This document shows, one piece after another, positions 1 through 8,530 of a DNA stretch of 64,000 nucleotides. Both the position numbers and the translations under genes were made by a program. A model generated the notes under the pieces. It worked only from the letters and a program-made list of their open reading frames with translations. It was not told where the DNA came from and did not search any database. The stretch is from JBCCDY01 sp039030555. GTDB lineage: Bacteria; Bacteroidota; Bacteroidia; Cytophagales; Cyclobacteriaceae. The stretch is taken from positions 434,001 to 498,000 of the forward strand of contig JBCCDY010000001.1 in NCBI GenBank assembly GCA_039030555.1, given 5' to 3'. Positions within the stretch are counted from its first letter, which is position 1, and every line of letters starts with the position of its first letter.

Positions 1-1020
1 ATGCATATCGGAATAATAGCCCTGGAGAATGAGGATTATAAAAATGCAATTAAAGCTTTTGAGCATGTAATAAAATCTTACAATAGGGGGCCAAATTATA
101 ATAGAGCAAGAAGACTACTCATCACCGCAAACGAAGGAAAGGTTAAAAATACATTTCCTGTTCAAAAAGAAGATATTCAATTGTTGATCAGTCAATATGA
201 TCAGTTGATACAAGATATAGGCATCAACAGAGTGTCTTTAGAGGCCTTGAAAAATAAAGCACTTCTTCAGGCCTACTATTTGGATAATGAAGAAGAAGCC
301 GTAAAAATTTTAAACCAGGTTATTGAAAATCCAGCATCAGGAGCAAATCTAATCGCGGAAGCCAAACTCGATCTGGGGGACATATTTATATTAACAGAAC
401 AACCCTGGGAATCTTCTTTACTGTACTCACAGGTTGAGAAAACGAACAAAGATACTCCTCTCGCTTATGAAGCTAAACTCAGGAATGCTAAACTAAATTA
501 TTATACCGGTGATTTCTCCTTGGCCAAAGGGCATTTAGATATACTAAAAGAGGCGACGACAAGAGAAATTGCAAATGATGCGATAGACCTAAGCCTTCTC
601 ATCACCAATAACACTATTCTAGATACGTCTGACTTCATTATGAAGCAGTACGCGAACATTGAGTTGCTTTTATTTAAAAATAAGACTGACACGGCCTTAA
701 CGCTGCTAGATCAGATGCTGACCGATAACCCCGGACATAGCATAAGCGACGAGGTCTATTGGTTGAAATCAAAGATTTTGCTACAGAAAGGTGCCTATGA
801 AAAGGCTTTAAGTGAACTTGAAAAAATATCGGAAGAATACCCAAACGATATATTAGGCGATGATGCACTGTTTCAGCAAGCAGTAATCCATCAGAAATAT
901 TTAAAAAACAAAGATGTAGCCCAGGAAAAATTCCAGGAGATCTTATTAAAGTATCCTGGGAGTTTATTCGTAGCTGAAGCTCGAAAACAATTCAGAATAC
1001 TCAGAGGCGACGTACTCTAA
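1..1020 (+). CDS. TPR-repeat protein, C-terminal part
   Basis: The reading frame is open from the first base, so the true N-terminus probably lies upstream and only the last 339 residues are seen. The sequence is almost wholly helical, with recurring tetratricopeptide-like pairs of helices (for example 'NEDYKNAIKAFEHVI' near residue 10 and 'KGAYEKALSELEKI' near residue 262). There is no catalytic motif and no membrane segment in this part. TPR solenoids bind partner proteins; the partner cannot be read from the sequence. The ORF ends about 100 bases before a MarR-family gene that has its own promoter-like region, so it is probably not part of the fad operon. Confidence 0.8.
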   Translation: MHIGIIALENEDYKNAIKAFEHVIKSYNRGPNYNRARRLLITANEGKVKNTFPVQKEDIQLLISQYDQLIQDIGINRVSLEALKNKALLQAYYLDNEEEAVKILNQVIENPASGANLIAEAKLDLGDIFILTEQPWESSLLYSQVEKTNKDTPLAYEAKLRNAKLNYYTGDFSLAKGHLDILKEATTREIANDAIDLSLLITNNTILDTSDFIMKQYANIELLLFKNKTDTALTLLDQMLTDNPGHSISDEVYWLKSKILLQKGAYEKALSELEKISEEYPNDILGDDALFQQAVIHQKYLKNKDVAQEKFQEILLKYPGSLFVAEARKQFRILRGDVL

Positions 1021-1074
1021 AACCCTACTTAAAGTTTGAACAACCAACGAAATCGTTAAAAAATATAAATTTAG

Positions 1075-1086
1075 TATGCATGCATA
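1075..1086. promoter_or_regulatory. Palindrome TATGCATGCATA, candidate MarR operator
   Basis: A perfect 12-bp palindrome lies 38 bases before the MarR start codon and just upstream of a TACTTTCG box (1099-1106) that differs from the Bacteroidota -7 consensus TAnnTTTG at one base. A palindrome overlapping the promoter of a MarR gene is the usual arrangement for autoregulation. Binding by the neighbouring regulator is inferred. Confidence 0.45.
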
Positions 1087-1123
1087 ACAAAAATGTCTTA
1101 CTTTCGTTTTAGTAAGAATTCCG

Positions 1124-1597
1124 ATGAAGAGAGAAGAGTCCATAGATTATAATATCAAAAGTGCATGGCACGCAATTTCGCGCATGTATAATCACCAGGC
1201 GGCGAAATATGATATGACGATGTCTGTAGGCTTTGTGCTTTTGAACATCGATTACAAAAACGGAACGCCTGCAACCAAAATAGCCCCATTACTCGGACTT
1301 GAAACCAGAAGCTTAACCCGCATTTTAAAAACGCTTGAAGAACGTGGCTTGATCTATCGTGAACAAGATCCTGACGATGGAAGGTCCGTTCGGATCTTTT
1401 TAACGGACGAAGGGAAATACGGAAGAGGTATCGCCAGGCAAACCGTGAAAGCTTTCAATCAGAAAGTCAAGGAAAAGATAAGCGAAGATCAGCTTAAAAA
1501 TTTCTTTCAGGTTATTAAAACCATTCATCAACTCATAGACCAAAATAATATTTACAACCATCTAAACTCTGAAATAAATAATGAAACGTACAATTAA
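1124..1597 (+). CDS. MarR-family transcriptional regulator of the fad operon
   Basis: This 157-residue protein has the MarR winged-helix layout: an N-terminal dimerisation helix, a helix-turn-helix with recognition helix around residues 61-75 (TRSLTRILKTLEERG), and a wing with the family signature D-x-R-S at residues 85-88. MarR proteins bind palindromes as dimers and usually release DNA on binding a small ligand. The stop codon lies 17 bases inside the next gene (fadN), so the two are translationally linked. The plausible role is repression of beta-oxidation until fatty acyl-CoA or a related ligand is present; this is inferred from position only. Confidence 0.88.
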   Translation: MKREESIDYNIKSAWHAISRMYNHQAAKYDMTMSVGFVLLNIDYKNGTPATKIAPLLGLETRSLTRILKTLEERGLIYREQDPDDGRSVRIFLTDEGKYGRGIARQTVKAFNQKVKEKISEDQLKNFFQVIKTIHQLIDQNNIYNHLNSEINNETYN

Positions 1598-3980
1598 AAA
1601 GGCTGCGGTTCTAGGCTCTGGAATAATGGGCTCGCGTATAGCTTTTCACCTGGCTAATATCGGAGTAGAAGTGATTCTACTGGATATCGTGCCTAGAGAA
1701 TTAACAGATGACGAAAAAGCGAAAGGGCTTACACTTGAGGATAAAGTTGTAAGAAACAGAATCGTTCAGTCTTCTTATGATTCAACCCTGAAAGCAAAGC
1801 CAGCTTCGCTTTATGATAAGAAATTCGCCAAAAGAGTTTCACTTGGAAACTTTGATGACGACCTGGAAAAAATTAAAGATGTCGATTGGACCATAGAAGT
1901 CGTTGTTGAGAACCTGGATATCAAAAAGAAAGTATTTGATCAGGTTGAAAAATACAGAAAGCCAGGAACTCTAATTACTTCTAATACATCAGGTATTCCA
2001 ATTAACCTCATGCTGGATGGAAGAAGTGATGATTTTAAAAAGCATTTTTGCGGAACGCACTTTTTTAACCCACCAAGATATCTAAGGTTACTAGAAATTA
2101 TTCCGACTAAGGATACCGACCAGGAAGTGGTTGACTTCCTAATGCATTACGGAGATGTGTTCTTAGGTAAAGAAACTGTTTTATGTAAAGATACACCTGC
2201 TTTTATTGCCAATAGAATAGGAATTTATGCAATCATGTCGGCAATGCACGTCATTGAAGATATGGGACTTACGGTAGGAGAAGTTGATCGATTGACTGGG
2301 CCAATCATTGGTCGAGCAAAATCAGCTACGTTCCGAACACTTGATGTTGTTGGTCTTGATACGACTGTTAAAGTAGCGACCAACCTTTACGAAGGATTGC
2401 CCAAAGATGAATCCCGCGAAAAATTCAAACTAGCAGGAATTGTACAGAAAGCATACGACAATAAATGGTGGGGAGATAAAACCAAGCAGGGATTCTTCAA
2501 AAAAGTCGTAGAAAATGGAAAGAAGAATATTCTTGAACTCGACTTAAAAACTTTCGAGTACGGGGACAGGACGAAAGCTAAATTTCCTTCTTTAGATAAA
2601 ACAAAAGAAGTTGAAGATCTAAAAGAGAGAATCAAAATTCTTGTTAATGCTGATGATAAAGCTGGAGAATTCCTCTCAAAAACATTTTATGACCTATTTA
2701 AGTACTGCACATTCAGAATTCCGGAAATAGCTGATGAGCTTTACAAAATAGACCAGGCTGTTTCAGCTGGTTTCGGCTGGGAACTCGGGCCTTTCAAAAC
2801 ATGGGATGCACTCGGCGTAAAAGAAACCGTCGAGAAAATGGAGGCAGCTGGAGAAAAGCCTGCACAGTGGGTTTATGATATGCTTGATTCAGGTGCTGAA
2901 AGCTTTTATAAAGCTGAAAAAGGAAATACGCTCTATTATGATATTCCTTCTAAGTCCTATAAGCAGATACCGGGAACGGAAGGCCTTATCATTCTGGATA
3001 ATTTTAAGGAGAGCAATGTGGTGTGGTCTAATGCGGGCGCTACACTTTATGATATTGGAGATGGCGTTCTGAATCTGGAGTTCCATACCAAAATGAATTC
3101 CATCGGAGCGGAAGTAATCGAAGGAATTAATACAGGTATTTTAAAAGCCGAGGAAAATTTCAAAGGCCTTGTGATTGGAAACGAAGGGCAGAATTTTTCT
3201 GCAGGTGCGAACCTTGCCATGCTTTTCATGTACGCTGGTGAGCAGGAATTCGATGAGATTGATATGATGATCCGTCAGTTTCAAAATACGATGACCCGAG
3301 CTCGCTTTTCTTCAGTGCCAGTTGTCTCAGCGCCAGCAGGTATGGCTTTAGGTGGTGGATGCGAACTTTCTTTGCATTGCGATAAAATTCAGGCACATGC
3401 GGAGAGCTACATTGGATTAGTAGAAGTTGGAGTTGGTTTGATACCCGGTGGGGGAGGAACCAAAGAGATGACATTGCGTGCTTCTGATTCCTACCAGAAA
3501 GGCGACGCTGAATACAATATCCTTCAGGAGTATTTCATGAACATAGCCACTGCAAAAGTTGCTACATCTGCACACGAGGCTCGGGATATGAACATCCTCC
3601 AAGATAAGGATGGCATCACCTTGAACAGGGCACGTTTACTGGCCGATGCAAAACAGAAGGTTATAGACTTATACGATGCTGGTTACACCCAACCTTCGGA
3701 AAGAACAGATATTAAAGTACAAGGAAGGGGAGGTTTAGCCTTGTTTGAAGCGGGAGTAGCAGGAATGCAATTTGGCCACTATATCTCCGAACATGACGCT
3801 AAAATAGCTAAAAAATTAGCTTGGGTCATGTGTGGTGGAGATTTATCATATCCACAGTTCGTAAGCGAACAATACTTACTGGATATGGAAAGAGAAGCAT
3901 TCTTAAGCTTAACCGGTGAAAAGAAAACACTAGAGAGAATTCAAAGCATTCTGTTCAAGGGAAAACCTTTAAGAAACTAG
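1581..3980 (+). CDS. fadN: 3-hydroxyacyl-CoA dehydrogenase / enoyl-CoA hydratase fusion (FadN type)
   Basis: This bifunctional beta-oxidation enzyme has 799 residues. The N-terminal Rossmann domain carries GSGIMG at residues 12-17 and the dehydrogenase motif GTHFFNPP near residue 160, with the catalytic His. A C-terminal dehydrogenase domain follows. The crotonase domain is at the C-terminal end, with AGMALGGGCEL near 587 and VEVGVGLIPGGGG near 615, supplying the two catalytic glutamates. This order (dehydrogenase first, hydratase last) matches Bacillus FadN and is the reverse of E. coli FadB. With fadA and fadE downstream the operon resembles the Bacillus fadNAE order. The cytoplasmic enzyme hydrates trans-2-enoyl-CoA and oxidises 3-hydroxyacyl-CoA with NAD+. 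Confidence 0.95.
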   Translation: MKRTIKKAAVLGSGIMGSRIAFHLANIGVEVILLDIVPRELTDDEKAKGLTLEDKVVRNRIVQSSYDSTLKAKPASLYDKKFAKRVSLGNFDDDLEKIKDVDWTIEVVVENLDIKKKVFDQVEKYRKPGTLITSNTSGIPINLMLDGRSDDFKKHFCGTHFFNPPRYLRLLEIIPTKDTDQEVVDFLMHYGDVFLGKETVLCKDTPAFIANRIGIYAIMSAMHVIEDMGLTVGEVDRLTGPIIGRAKSATFRTLDVVGLDTTVKVATNLYEGLPKDESREKFKLAGIVQKAYDNKWWGDKTKQGFFKKVVENGKKNILELDLKTFEYGDRTKAKFPSLDKTKEVEDLKERIKILVNADDKAGEFLSKTFYDLFKYCTFRIPEIADELYKIDQAVSAGFGWELGPFKTWDALGVKETVEKMEAAGEKPAQWVYDMLDSGAESFYKAEKGNTLYYDIPSKSYKQIPGTEGLIILDNFKESNVVWSNAGATLYDIGDGVLNLEFHTKMNSIGAEVIEGINTGILKAEENFKGLVIGNEGQNFSAGANLAMLFMYAGEQEFDEIDMMIRQFQNTMTRARFSSVPVVSAPAGMALGGGCELSLHCDKIQAHAESYIGLVEVGVGLIPGGGGTKEMTLRASDSYQKGDAEYNILQEYFMNIATAKVATSAHEARDMNILQDKDGITLNRARLLADAKQKVIDLYDAGYTQPSERTDIKVQGRGGLALFEAGVAGMQFGHYISEHDAKIAKKLAWVMCGGDLSYPQFVSEQYLLDMEREAFLSLTGEKKTLERIQSILFKGKPLRN

Positions 3981-4009
3981 GCAATAGAGAAAAGATAAAA
4001 GACGTAAGA

Positions 4010-4390
4010 GTGCATAATTTTAGAGAATTGAATATTTGGAAAAAATCGATGGATATAACGAAGGAAGTTTATAGCGTTTCTGCTGACTTTCCTTCTGAAG
4101 AGAAGTATGCATTGACAAGCCAAATTCGAAGATCCGCTATTTCAATTCCATCAAACATCGCGGAAGGATGTGGAAGAAAAAGTGATAAAGAACTCTCACA
4201 CTTCTTATCAATCTCTTTAGGTTCTTGTTTTGAATTAGAGACACAAATAGAATTAGCTTCAATGCTCAATTTTATTGATCAGTCTCATAAGCAAGCTCTA
4301 GTAAATGAATTAACTGAAATACAAAAGATGATCTCTGGTTTTACTAAGAAAACTAGAACAGAATCAGAAAATCTTTCATCTAAAATCTAA
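4010..4390 (+). CDS. Four-helix-bundle protein (23S rRNA intervening-sequence / S23 family)
   Basis: This 126-residue protein starts at GTG, and the opening MHNFRELNIWKKSMDI is typical of the family. It continues with the conserved stretch RRSAISIPSNIAEG near residue 40. The family was first seen inside intervening sequences of 23S rRNA genes, but free-standing copies are common in Bacteroidota; structures form a homopentameric four-helix bundle and the function is unknown. Here it lies between fadN and fadA on the same strand with gaps of about 20-30 bases, so it must be co-transcribed. It has no evident link to fatty-acid oxidation and looks like a mobile-type insertion into the operon. Confidence 0.88.
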   Translation: MHNFRELNIWKKSMDITKEVYSVSADFPSEEKYALTSQIRRSAISIPSNIAEGCGRKSDKELSHFLSISLGSCFELETQIELASMLNFIDQSHKQALVNELTEIQKMISGFTKKTRTESENLSSKI

Positions 4391-4411
4391 ACATCTAAAA
4401 TTCTAAAAGAA

Positions 4412-5593
4412 ATGCAACAAGAAGCATATATAGTTAAAGGATATAGATCAGCAGTTGGAAAAGCAGGCCGTGGAGGGTTTCGTTTTACGAGACCTGACGA
4501 CCTTGCAGCTGACGTTATAAAACATTTGGTTAAATCAATCGATGGGTTTGACCCTACAAGAGTCGATGACCTAGTCGTAGGAAATGCTGTTCCGGAAGCA
4601 GAACAGGGCATGCAGTTGGGAAGATGGATTTCTCTTCTCGCACTGCCAATGCAAATTCCTGGAATGATTGTAAACCGTTACTGTGGATCAGGCCTTGAGG
4701 CTATTGCAATAGCTACGGCAAAAATCAGAATGGGTATGGCAGACGCCATCATTGCCGGCGGAACAGAATCCATGTCTATGGTGCCTATCATGGGTTACAA
4801 AACGGCATTGAATTATAAGGTTGCCAGCGAACACCCCGAATATTTTTTAGGAATGGGATTAACGGCAGAAGAAGTTGCTGTCGATTTCGGAATTAGTCGT
4901 GAAGAGGCTGATGAGTTTGCTTACAACTCACATAGAAAAGCACTTGATGCTATTGAACAAGGTCGATTCAAGGACGAAATAGTTCCCGTTAAAGTTGAAG
5001 AAGTATATGTGGATAAAAACGGCAAAAGACAAAAGAGAGATTTTATAGTCGATACTGACGAAGGCCCAAGAAAGGGAACGTCTGTAGAAGCTCTTTCAAA
5101 ATTGAGGCCTGTCTTCAGACAAGGCGGTCAGGTTACCGCTGGAAACTCTTCTCAAACATCAGATGGAGCAGCATTCGTGATGGTGATGTCCGAAAGAATG
5201 GTTAAAGAACTAGGTATTGAACCTGAAGCAAAATTGATCTCTTATGCTACTGCTGGAGTAAACCCAAGAATTATGGGTATAGGACCAGTTGAAGCAGTTC
5301 CAAAAGCATTGAAGCAAGTTGATTTAAAACTTGATGATATAGAGCAGATTGAATTGAACGAAGCTTTTGCAGCTCAATCACTTGCAGTTGTAAAAGAACT
5401 GGGTATCGATCAGAGTATTCTGAATCCGAACGGAGGAGCCATTGCATTAGGTCATGCGCTTGGGTCAACCGGAGGAAGATTAACGGTTCAGATCATAAAT
5501 GAGATGAAGCGAAGAAATCAAAAATACGGATTGGTGACGGCATGCGTTGGTGGAGGCCAGGGCGTTGCCGGTGTAATTGAGAGAATGAAATAA
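4412..5593 (+). CDS. fadA: Acetyl-CoA C-acyltransferase (thiolase)
   Basis: This 393-residue protein is the normal length for a degradative thiolase. It has the nucleophilic Cys91 in NRYCGSGLEAIA, the NEAFAAQ loop near residue 313, GGAIALGHALGSTGGR with the catalytic His near 348, and the C-terminal CVGGGQG with the second catalytic Cys near 378. It cleaves 3-ketoacyl-CoA with CoA to acetyl-CoA and a shortened acyl-CoA, the last step of the cycle begun by its operon partners. Only 28 bases separate it from the acyl-CoA dehydrogenase gene. Confidence 0.95.
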   Translation: MQQEAYIVKGYRSAVGKAGRGGFRFTRPDDLAADVIKHLVKSIDGFDPTRVDDLVVGNAVPEAEQGMQLGRWISLLALPMQIPGMIVNRYCGSGLEAIAIATAKIRMGMADAIIAGGTESMSMVPIMGYKTALNYKVASEHPEYFLGMGLTAEEVAVDFGISREEADEFAYNSHRKALDAIEQGRFKDEIVPVKVEEVYVDKNGKRQKRDFIVDTDEGPRKGTSVEALSKLRPVFRQGGQVTAGNSSQTSDGAAFVMVMSERMVKELGIEPEAKLISYATAGVNPRIMGIGPVEAVPKALKQVDLKLDDIEQIELNEAFAAQSLAVVKELGIDQSILNPNGGAIALGHALGSTGGRLTVQIINEMKRRNQKYGLVTACVGGGQGVAGVIERMK

Positions 5594-5621
5594 TAATAAA
5601 AACAGAAGAAAGATAAAATAA

Positions 5622-7424
5622 ATGGAAACTTTAGAAGCAAAAAGAGAAGCTATCAAAGGAGGAGAGTTTCTCATTAAAGAAACAGACGCACAGGATGTAT
5701 TTATTCCTGCCGAATGGACTGAAGAGCAAAGAATGATTGGAAAATCATGTCAGGACTTTCTTAAAGCAGAGGTAACACCAAGGTTGGATGATATGGACTC
5801 TATGCAACACCCGGAGTTAATGCCTCAGTTGTTGGATAAAGCAGGAGAACTAGGTTTATTAGGTACAGCTATTCCTGAGGCATACGGTGGTTTCGGAATG
5901 AATTTCAACACTTCTATGCTCGTGGCAGAAATTCTTGGTGCAGGACATTCCTTTGCAGTGGCATTTTCAGCACATACCGGTATTGGAACACTTCCAATCT
6001 TGTATTATGGAAATGAGGAGCAAAAATCCAAATACCTTCCGAAACTGGCAACAGGTGAACTGAAAGCAGCTTATTGCTTGACAGAGCCTGATTCTGGTTC
6101 AGATGCCAACTCCGGAAAAACGAAGGCTGCTCTTTCAGAAGATGGAAAGCATTATATCATCAACGGACAGAAAATGTGGATTACTAACGGTGGGTTTGCA
6201 GATATCTACATCGTTTTTGCCAAAATTGATGACGATAAAAACCTTACGGCATTCATCGTAGAAAAGGGATTCGGAGGAATTACCATGAACGATGAAGAAA
6301 AGAAAATGGGTATTAAAGGCTCATCAACTCGTCAGGTATTCTTCAACGATTGTAAAGTTCCTGTTGAAAACATGCTTTCCGACCGTGAGAACGGATTTAA
6401 GATCGCTGTTAACATTCTCAACATTGGAAGAATTAAGCTAGGCGCTGCGACATTAGGTGGAGCTATTGGAGCAATCAACCATGCAGTTAACTATTCAAAA
6501 GAAAGAAAACAGTTTGGAACGGCCATTGCCAATTTCGGAGCGATCAAACATAAAATTGGTGATGTAGCTACCAAAATATATGCATCAGGCGCTGCTAACT
6601 ACAGAGCAGGTCAAAATATTGACGATGCGTACGATGCTCTTATTGAAGAAGGAGTAACAGAATCAGAAGCAAAACTGAAATCGGTAGAACAGTTTGCCAT
6701 TGAGTGTGCGATCCTTAAAGTGCACAGTTCAGAAGTCTTGGATTATGCCGTTGATGAAGGTGTTCAGATCTACGGAGGTATGGGTTTTTCTGCTGATGCA
6801 CCTATGGATAGAGCATATAGAGATGCTAGAATCAACAGGATCTTTGAAGGGACAAATGAAATCAACAGAATGTTGACCATTGATATGATCCTGAAAAGAG
6901 CTATGAAAGGAGAATTGGATTTGATGGGCCCTGCAATGGCTGTTCAAAAGGAATTAACTTCTGTTCCTGATTTTTCTGCACCGGACCCAACAGTACTTTT
7001 TGATGCTGAGAAGAAGGTGCTCAAGAATCTGAAGAAAGCAGGTTTAATGATTGCAGGCGCTGCAGCGCAAAAGTTAATGCAGAATCTTCAAAGTGAGCAG
7101 GAAGTTTTAATGAACCTTGCTGATATTCTCATTGAAATTTACGTTGCAGAATCAGCTTTACTTAGAACAGAAAAACTGATCGGAATTCTAGGCGAAGAGG
7201 CAAGTTCGGAGCGAATTGATATGGCGAGGATTTATTTACATCACGCTGTTGATGTAATCAACAAAGCAGGAAAAGAAGCTTTGTTTGCATTTGCTTCAGG
7301 CGATGAGCTAAAAGTCATGTTAATGGGACTTAAGCGTTACACTAAAATAGAGCCATTCAACCTTAAAGAAGCTCGAAGAAGAGTAGCTGATAAGGTTCTG
7401 GAAGAGAATAAATACCCGTTCTAA
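5622..7424 (+). CDS. fadE: Acyl-CoA dehydrogenase (FadE type, long form)
   Basis: This 600-residue FAD enzyme catalyses the first oxidation of beta-oxidation, acyl-CoA to trans-2-enoyl-CoA. Family motifs are in order: YGGFGMNF near residue 88, CLTEPDSGSDANS near 153, GQKMWITNGGF near 184, and YGGMGFSADAPMDRAYRDAR near 385. FEGTNEINR follows near 407, with the catalytic Glu. The extra roughly 170 residues after the catalytic core match the long FadE of Bacillus-type operons (about 594 residues) rather than the standard 380-residue dehydrogenase. It is the last gene of the fad operon and is followed directly by a terminator. Confidence 0.95.
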   Translation: METLEAKREAIKGGEFLIKETDAQDVFIPAEWTEEQRMIGKSCQDFLKAEVTPRLDDMDSMQHPELMPQLLDKAGELGLLGTAIPEAYGGFGMNFNTSMLVAEILGAGHSFAVAFSAHTGIGTLPILYYGNEEQKSKYLPKLATGELKAAYCLTEPDSGSDANSGKTKAALSEDGKHYIINGQKMWITNGGFADIYIVFAKIDDDKNLTAFIVEKGFGGITMNDEEKKMGIKGSSTRQVFFNDCKVPVENMLSDRENGFKIAVNILNIGRIKLGAATLGGAIGAINHAVNYSKERKQFGTAIANFGAIKHKIGDVATKIYASGAANYRAGQNIDDAYDALIEEGVTESEAKLKSVEQFAIECAILKVHSSEVLDYAVDEGVQIYGGMGFSADAPMDRAYRDARINRIFEGTNEINRMLTIDMILKRAMKGELDLMGPAMAVQKELTSVPDFSAPDPTVLFDAEKKVLKNLKKAGLMIAGAAAQKLMQNLQSEQEVLMNLADILIEIYVAESALLRTEKLIGILGEEASSERIDMARIYLHHAVDVINKAGKEALFAFASGDELKVMLMGLKRYTKIEPFNLKEARRRVADKVLEENKYPF

Positions 7425-7444
7425 TGAATAGAATAGTTTAAGTT

Positions 7445-7477
7445 AAAACCCGGCTGAAATTTCAGTCGGGTTTTTTT
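7445..7477 (+). terminator. Rho-independent terminator of the fad operon
   Basis: The stem ACCCGGCTGAAA / TTTCAGTCGGGT (one G-U pair) is followed by seven T residues, about 20 bases after the fadE stop codon. Confidence 0.92.
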
Positions 7478-7516
7478 ATGAGCTCATATCACTTACGCCC
7501 AATCTGTATGTTATCT

Positions 7517-7739
7517 CAATGTTAACGAATTATGAACAAACTTAACATTGAATAATGACGTACTAAATCATACTATGAATTAAAAAATGGGCTTAAATGA
7601 GCTTTTATTGATGAAAAGAGCCTGAAATAACTTTTAATTATAAGATTATTCTAAGCCTATGTATGAATAATTATATCTAAAGCGAAACTTTGTATTCTCG
7701 CTTTAAGTTAATATTATTACAATGTTAACTTAATGTTAA
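7517..7739. promoter_or_regulatory. ATGTTAA repeats and hairpin upstream of the transglutaminase-like gene
   Basis: The 320-base gap after fadE holds an inverted pair CAATGTTAA (7517-7525) / TTAACATTG (7542-7550). It also holds an 8-bp inverted repeat TAAAGCGA / TCGCTTTA (7678-7685 and 7698-7705). Next to the start codon are two direct ATGTTAA copies exactly 11 bases apart (7722 and 7733). Seven-base direct repeats at 11-base spacing are the normal layout of PhoB/OmpR-type binding sites. No gene is visible in the gap. Confidence 0.4.
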
Positions 7740-7745
7740 GAGATT

Positions 7746-8522
7746 ATGAGGAGGTTGGTAATTTTAATTCTGATTGTAATAAATACTTATGATGTAGCAG
7801 GTGTCACGCTTGATTCAACGATCAAAAAAGAAAGAAGTCCTATGGAATACTTCGAGCTTTTTCTTTCTACGGATCCAGCGATAAATGATCAAAAGTTAAA
7901 TTTTGCTACTGATAAATGGAACCGCTTCATTGCACAAATGAAAGACCATTCTTTCTCTGAAGCTCCAAATGATGTTTTTATCAAATCTCTCTTTAAAAAT
8001 CTTCATAGGAATTTTCTACCTGAATACAATCGTCAGTCAAATTTCGGCAATTTGTTTACAGAAGAGCCCACTTACAATTGTGTAACGGCAACAGCGCTTT
8101 TATCCATTGCACTGGAAACATTTAATATACCTTATGCGATTCGTGAAACTAACTTTCATGTTTACGTCCTTTTGCCGGAGCATGATATGTTATTGGAGTC
8201 TACTAACCGATTTGGAATACTTAATGGGTCAAATGATATTGAAAGACGTATTTCCAAATATGTTAAGGAAAATAGATCGAGCAGTAAAAATGACCTTATA
8301 CCCATGTTTATTGATAAAGAGATCAATCTTGACCAGTTCGCAGGTCTTTTATTTTTCAATTTAGCAGTGGATTATGTTCAGAAGGAAGACTGGTCCGGTG
8401 CAATGCCTTATCTAACGTATGCAGAGCAGCACTATTACTCTTTACGTGTTTTTTATCTTAAATTCTTAGTAAGCGCACGTTTACCTGAAAATCAGAATAT
8501 TTACGTACGTTACAAACTTTGA
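7746..8522 (+). CDS. Exported transglutaminase-like cysteine protein
   Basis: This 258-residue protein has a short hydrophobic N-terminus (MRRLVILILIVINTYDVAG) that looks like a signal peptide. The core resembles the transglutaminase/peptidase fold: Cys112 in YNCVTATALLSIAL and His138 in NFHVYVLL, followed by LLESTN where the third catalytic position is expected. In bacteria this fold mostly serves in peptide-bond cleavage or amide transfer. The family assignment rests on these motifs only and the substrate is unknown. The gene stands alone, with its own regulatory-looking region, and converges on the methyltransferase gene. Confidence 0.65.
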   Translation: MRRLVILILIVINTYDVAGVTLDSTIKKERSPMEYFELFLSTDPAINDQKLNFATDKWNRFIAQMKDHSFSEAPNDVFIKSLFKNLHRNFLPEYNRQSNFGNLFTEEPTYNCVTATALLSIALETFNIPYAIRETNFHVYVLLPEHDMLLESTNRFGILNGSNDIERRISKYVKENRSSSKNDLIPMFIDKEINLDQFAGLLFFNLAVDYVQKEDWSGAMPYLTYAEQHYYSLRVFYLKFLVSARLPENQNIYVRYKL

Positions 8523-8530
8523 TCTAGGAC

